From: Priapulus caudatus
Lineage: Eukaryota; Priapulida; Priapulimorpha; Priapulimorphida; Priapulidae
Assembly: GCF_000485595.1 (NCBI RefSeq)
Contig: NW_014577143.1
Location: 18,708 to 43,968 of the forward strand
DNA length: 25,261 nt
Direction: 5' to 3'
Positions 21,639 to 25,261 of the stretch are shown here, piece by piece; positions within the stretch are counted from its first letter, which is position 1; each line of letters opens with the position of its first letter. Both the position numbers and the translations under genes were made by a program. The notes under the pieces were generated by a model. The model worked only from the letters and a program-made list of their open reading frames with translations. It searched no databases and had not been told where the DNA came from.

Positions 21639-22415
21639 GCGTGCGGGATCTCCGCTAGCGGCGGCTACGGTCTGGGACTCGGCGGATACAACTACGCCCA
21701 CGTCTACCAGCCGCGCGGCTACGTGAAGTCCTTCAACACGGGCTTCGACGAGCAGTTCGGCCAGAACAACAGGTACCTGAACCGCGACGCCGGCAGGGTC
21801 GCCCAGAACAACCAGGTGGTCATCTCGAACGGACAAGGAAAGGACTACGGCAACCAGCTGTACAGCGTCGGAGAAGCGCATCGCGATCTCGCCTACAATC
21901 AGAACGCCGGTAACAGGGTCGGCCGCAACTCACGTTACGGATCGCGCGGTAAGGGACTCGGCATCAACTACAGCCATCTCGGACAACAGCCGCACTTCGA
22001 CCGCGGACCCGCCCCCGTTCCGCGCACGTACACCGTCGCCCAGCCCAGCTACCAGCCAGCACAGCAAGGCTACCACCATCAGCAGCAGCAGCCAGTGTAC
22101 CAACAGCAGCAACGACCCGACGCCGCGTGGGGGCTGCTCGGCGGTCAGCAAGGTTACGGCGGACAGCAAGGTTACGGGGGATCGCAGGGAGGGTACGGGG
22201 GATCGCAGGGAGGGTACGGGGGATCGCAGGGAGGGTACGGCGGTAGAGTAGGCAACGCCGGGTACGGACCGCAGGGCGCCGGTTTCCTGCACGGCATCAA
22301 AGTAGGAAACTCGTACAACGGTGGCACCCTACAGGGCGTCTACCCTAGCGTCGGCGGTGGCTACTTGCCCGGCGGTGTTCTAGGTAACGGCGACGCGTAC
22401 CAAGTAGAGCCATAG
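21639..22415 (+). CDS. Gly/Tyr/Gln-rich structural protein, terminal exon B
   Basis: A strong acceptor (ACCTTGCTTTCAG at 21638) opens 258 codons in phase 0, ending TAG at 22413-22415. No ATG begins the frame, so an upstream exon must supply the start and signal peptide. The N-terminal part carries the same domain as exon A: GGYNYAHVYQPRGYVKSFN, FDEQFGQNN, GNQLYSVGEAHRDLAYNQN and GINYSHLG. A Gln/Pro/Tyr-rich linker follows (QQQQPVYQQQQ), then three exact-length 21-base units (22179-22241) coding GSQGGYG. A C-terminal domain (GNAGYGPQGAG, YNGGTLQGVY, GNGDAYQVEP) is shared with exon C. It joins in phase with the signal exon at 15819-15866. Likely extracellular; function unknown. Confidence 0.8.
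   Translation, partial: ACGISASGGYGLGLGGYNYAHVYQPRGYVKSFNTGFDEQFGQNNRYLNRDAGRVAQNNQVVISNGQGKDYGNQLYSVGEAHRDLAYNQNAGNRVGRNSRYGSRGKGLGINYSHLGQQPHFDRGPAPVPRTYTVAQPSYQPAQQGYHHQQQQPVYQQQQRPDAAWGLLGGQQGYGGQQGYGGSQGGYGGSQGGYGGSQGGYGGRVGNAGYGPQGAGFLHGIKVGNSYNGGTLQGVYPSVGGGYLPGGVLGNGDAYQVEP
22179..22241 (+). repeat. three 21-bp coding repeats in exon B
   Basis: The unit begins GGATCGCAGGGAGGGTACGG and is repeated three times with only the last base differing. It encodes GSQGGYG. Confidence 0.9.
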
Positions 22416-22574
22416 ACAACCTCTCCGAGCGAGGAAGCGCGCTTTTGTATAGATATACCGCCATATCGTTATGTTAATTCGTTCGCGGCGTCGCCGCCGA
22501 CACGTCTCGTGTGTAAGATCAATCGCGTCCACATTCAGTTCATTATCATTAAGTATGTATATTATAATCTCGGC

Positions 22575-22580
22575 ATTAAA
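22575..22580 (+). terminator. candidate poly(A) signal after exon B
   Basis: ATTAAA, the common variant signal, lies 160 bases after the TAG of exon B in AT-rich sequence. It supports exon B being a terminal exon with its own 3' end. Confidence 0.5.
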
Positions 22581-22589
22581 AACGTAACA

Positions 22590-24230
22590 CGGCTAAAGTC
22601 ATTTAACGTGAAATAATATACCCCCCACTCTACGATTCGTGTTTTTGGCGATATATATATATATATATATGTATGTATATATATATGTCCAGTATTTTGT
22701 CGAACATTTACTACTGTTAGTAGGTCATGTGATCATACGATTTCATTGTTTTAGGGCCTAGCTACTCATTTGATTATTTCTCTATTTTCACGATCATTTC
22801 TACACTTATTACGAATCATCATAAATTTTCTAAATAACTTTGAAATGTTGTTTTTTGTTGCTGTGATACGAACGTATTGTTATCTTAATTTAACGTTGTT
22901 AAATATAATCTCTTTTAAACTAAAGCTTGGTTTTGTGCATGATATATAACACGTACCTTCTAACCTACCTAAATATGCTAACCTAATCAAAAGACAATCA
23001 ATGCACATCGTGCACTTATATGTAGCGCGCGTAATTTTCAGTGAGAAAAAATTATATTTCAGTGAATTTCAAGCAGATAGAGCTGTGCTAAATGCAATAC
23101 GCGACGATGGATTGGACGGTAGGCCCACGAGTAGAGTGAATACTTGCATGCATACACGGACAACGCTTTACACGACACCTGTACAACGAGCAGCGAACAT
23201 TAGAAAGTAACAGACAGAGCCATATTTACGTTTCTCTCGTTAGACGTGTATTGTTGATAGCTCTTACTTCTAACGACATCTGCGAACTATACAAGTTTCT
23301 TTCTGCTAGAATCGCAGTGCATGTACAGTCGGTAAAAGATACGAGGCCTCCGTTTTTTTTACCGTCTACCATGTGCGATCCTTGACAACGATATAGTTAG
23401 ACAACCATTCCTCTTATTCACCATTGACAACACACACATATCACTTCCTATGACCCCCTCCTTACCCTTACTGTGATCCTTTATAATGCTATATATATAT
23501 ATATATATATATATACGCAATGCGCTAAACACTATATGACGTCAGAACGAAGTGGGTGTGTGCGCGCTGAAGCCGAGGTTCGCGGCACGGTCGCCAGAGG
23601 GCGCGGCACCGGGCTCATGATTCGCCGATCTGTCTTTCTAAGGCACAAGACATCGGTAATTTCTTGCACGTATTATGTATCTCCGCAGCTTTATGCACTT
23701 CAGCTTTCCCCAGAAATCTCTTCTGGTAGAATCAACCCGCACATCTACCGCACTGTGTCACCTGTTCCCTTTCGCATGTGCTATTGGCATATTGTACTGG
23801 AAATACGTGCTAAATTAAATGCAATGTAAATGGATCTGAGCACCTGCACTTTTTTTGTTAATTTAGTTTAGCTTTTGCTATTATTTGTGTAACGTCTAAT
23901 GCTGCACGAAGGCAAACGTTTTACTGCTTCCTGATATGCACCTAACGTCTTTAACGAATGTATTATTTACTTGGAATTTATTTTATGCACAATTGATTTT
24001 ATATTGTACTAATCATAAATTATTGTTTTGCACTATACAAGATTTGTGTGTATGTGCGCGTGGACGCGAGCACAAATTTACACCTGTGTAGCCTACGCAT
24101 GGCTGTAAATGAAAACTAGACATCTAGTGTGTCTAGTATCACCTAAATGAATAACCAAACATTGCAATTTCCCGCTAGCGGTTTCAAAAATATGACGCCG
24201 TCGCATTAAACCGGGTTCTGTAAACCTACT
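22590..24230. other. spacer between exon B and exon C, no gene supported
   Basis: AT-rich, with TA microsatellites at 22654-22686 and 23489-23514. A CRE-type palindrome TGACGTCA lies at 23537-23544. No signal-peptide exon with a phase-0 strong donor was found. Confidence 0.45.
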
Positions 24231-24238
24231 TGTTTCAG

Positions 24239-24895
24239 ATTCGCCCTATAGTGTCGTCGGGTAGTTTCAGGCTTGGAAGAAGTGGCCTGTATGATGTTGC
24301 CCCAGCAACCGGATACGGACGCGCCATTGCACCAGCGACCGGATACGGACGCGCTATTGCACCGGCGACCGGATACGGACGCGCTATTGCACCGGCGACC
24401 GGATACGGACGCGGTATTGCACCAGGGCTCAGATTCGGACGCGCTAGTTCACCGACTCGGGAATTCTCTAGAGGCTACGGACCGCAGCAGCCGGGATACG
24501 GACGCGCTATTGCACCAGCGACCGGATACGCACGCACTATTGCACCAGGGCTCAGATTCGGACGCGCTAGTTCACCGACTCGGGAATTCTCTAGAGGCTA
24601 CGGAGCGCAGCAGCCGGGATACCCCGGAGCCCCGCCACCGTTCGACAAACCCTACCAGAGGGCGACTCTTGGCTACGGAGCCGGACGTCGGGTGGCCGGC
24701 AGCAGCGGTGGAATCGTCGGCTGTCCGTATCCGGGCAATGCCGGATGCGGTCCACGCGGAGCCGGATACGTCAACGTCGCCATCGGCGAACCGTACAACG
24801 GTGGCTCGCTGGCTGGTATCTATTCGAGTATCGGAGGCGGATTCGGCCCGGGAGGCCGCTTCGGCAACGGAGACTCGTACCGCATCGAATTCTAA
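24239..24895 (+). CDS. Gly/Arg/Ala-rich structural protein, terminal exon C
   Basis: Acceptor CTACTTGTTTCAG at 24238 opens 218 codons in phase 0, ending TAA at 24893-24895. There is no suitable start codon, so the 5' end is supplied elsewhere. After IRPIVSSGSFRLGRSGL come four 30-base units (24297-24416) coding PATGYGRAIA-type decapeptides, then a 123-base duplication coding PGLRFGRASSPTREFSRGYG with QQPGY. The last part holds two Cys (CPYPGNAGC) and the C-terminal domain shared with exon B: GPRGAGY, YNGGSLAGIY, GGG, GNGDSYRIEF. It lacks the HVYQPRGY N-terminal domain. Splicing to the signal exon at 15819-15866 would be in frame. Likely secreted and structural; family not recognised. Confidence 0.78.
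   Translation: MRPIVSSGSFRLGRSGLYDVAPATGYGRAIAPATGYGRAIAPATGYGRAIAPATGYGRGIAPGLRFGRASSPTREFSRGYGPQQPGYGRAIAPATGYARTIAPGLRFGRASSPTREFSRGYGAQQPGYPGAPPPFDKPYQRATLGYGAGRRVAGSSGGIVGCPYPGNAGCGPRGAGYVNVAIGEPYNGGSLAGIYSSIGGGFGPGGRFGNGDSYRIEF
24297..24608 (+). repeat. nested 30-bp and 123-bp coding repeats in exon C
   Basis: Four 30-bp units at 24297-24416 are followed by a segment duplicated with a 123-bp period (copies start at 24421 and 24544). The second copy is identical to the first for about 60 bases, so the duplication is recent or kept uniform by conversion. Confidence 0.9.
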
Positions 24896-25175
24896 ATCGC
24901 GAGATATCGCCGCGAACTGTTGACGTCGATGGAAAAGTTTTGGGAACGCGTTGTTCAGGAGTTTCGATGTTCACGGTCGGAGTATGATTGTCGGATGTTC
25001 ATTCATAGCGGTAGCTGTATAGTTGTTGTCGCACACCGACGTATACCTCTGTAGTAGCTTGTAATATCTATCGCAATACTATTACCTACGAGCAATCCAT
25101 ATCATCAATGCATGTCATCGTGGAATATATAGGTATATAGATACGAAGCCGCCCTCAACACACGAACACACACAC

Positions 25176-25245
<70 letters not shown>

Positions 25246-25261
25246 CAACTATATATATATA
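24896..25261. other. 3' flank of exon C ending in CA microsatellite
   Basis: No AATAAA is visible after the stop at 24895, so the poly(A) site may be non-canonical or beyond the window. From 25164 to 25244 the sequence is CA repeat, then TATATA at the window edge. Confidence 0.7.

Noticed and set aside
24273-24923. 216-codon frame overlapping exon C in another frame
   Set aside because: It is the +1 reading of the same tandem repeats (RPDTDALLH); the exon C frame has the acceptor and the domain shared with exon B.

Overview
This is nuclear DNA from an animal. Coding sequence is split by GT-AG introns, there is a eukaryotic tRNA gene with internal pol III boxes, and long CA/GT/GA microsatellites and small terminal-inverted-repeat elements are scattered throughout. 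A CEP70 orthologue plus secreted Gly/Tyr-rich proteins would suit a marine invertebrate, perhaps a lophotrochozoan. That placement is inference; no sequence here fixes the phylum. A 457-base run of N (11052-11508) is an assembly gap.

Left part (about 2054-10050, minus strand): one gene, read here as CEP70, the centrosomal coiled-coil protein. Thirteen coding exons can be joined with GT-AG boundaries and matching phases into 574 codons, close to the roughly 600 residues of vertebrate CEP70. A possible further first exon carries an ATGGCGGC start element. Its introns hold a G-rich minisatellite, a CA repeat, a duplicated decayed piece of one exon inside a GTTGGTC-type VNTR, a small element nested within another, and a perfect hairpin.

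Middle (10244-15040): a tRNA-Arg(CCG) on the minus strand, then the gap and simple repeats, then a CpG-containing stretch with TATA-like boxes but no gene I can support.

Right part (15048-24895, plus strand): a locus for secreted Gly/Tyr-rich structural proteins. A TATA promoter, a non-coding exon and a short signal-peptide exon precede a terminal exon (A). Two further terminal-type exons (B and C) follow downstream. All three start in phase 0 after a good acceptor, and I find no convincing signal-peptide exon of their own for B or C. A and B share an N-terminal domain, and B and C share a C-terminal domain. Either one signal exon serves three alternative 3' exons, or this is a tandem family whose other first exons I cannot see. 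This is the most interesting feature of the window.

The two gene regions have no visible functional link; they are neighbours on opposite strands.
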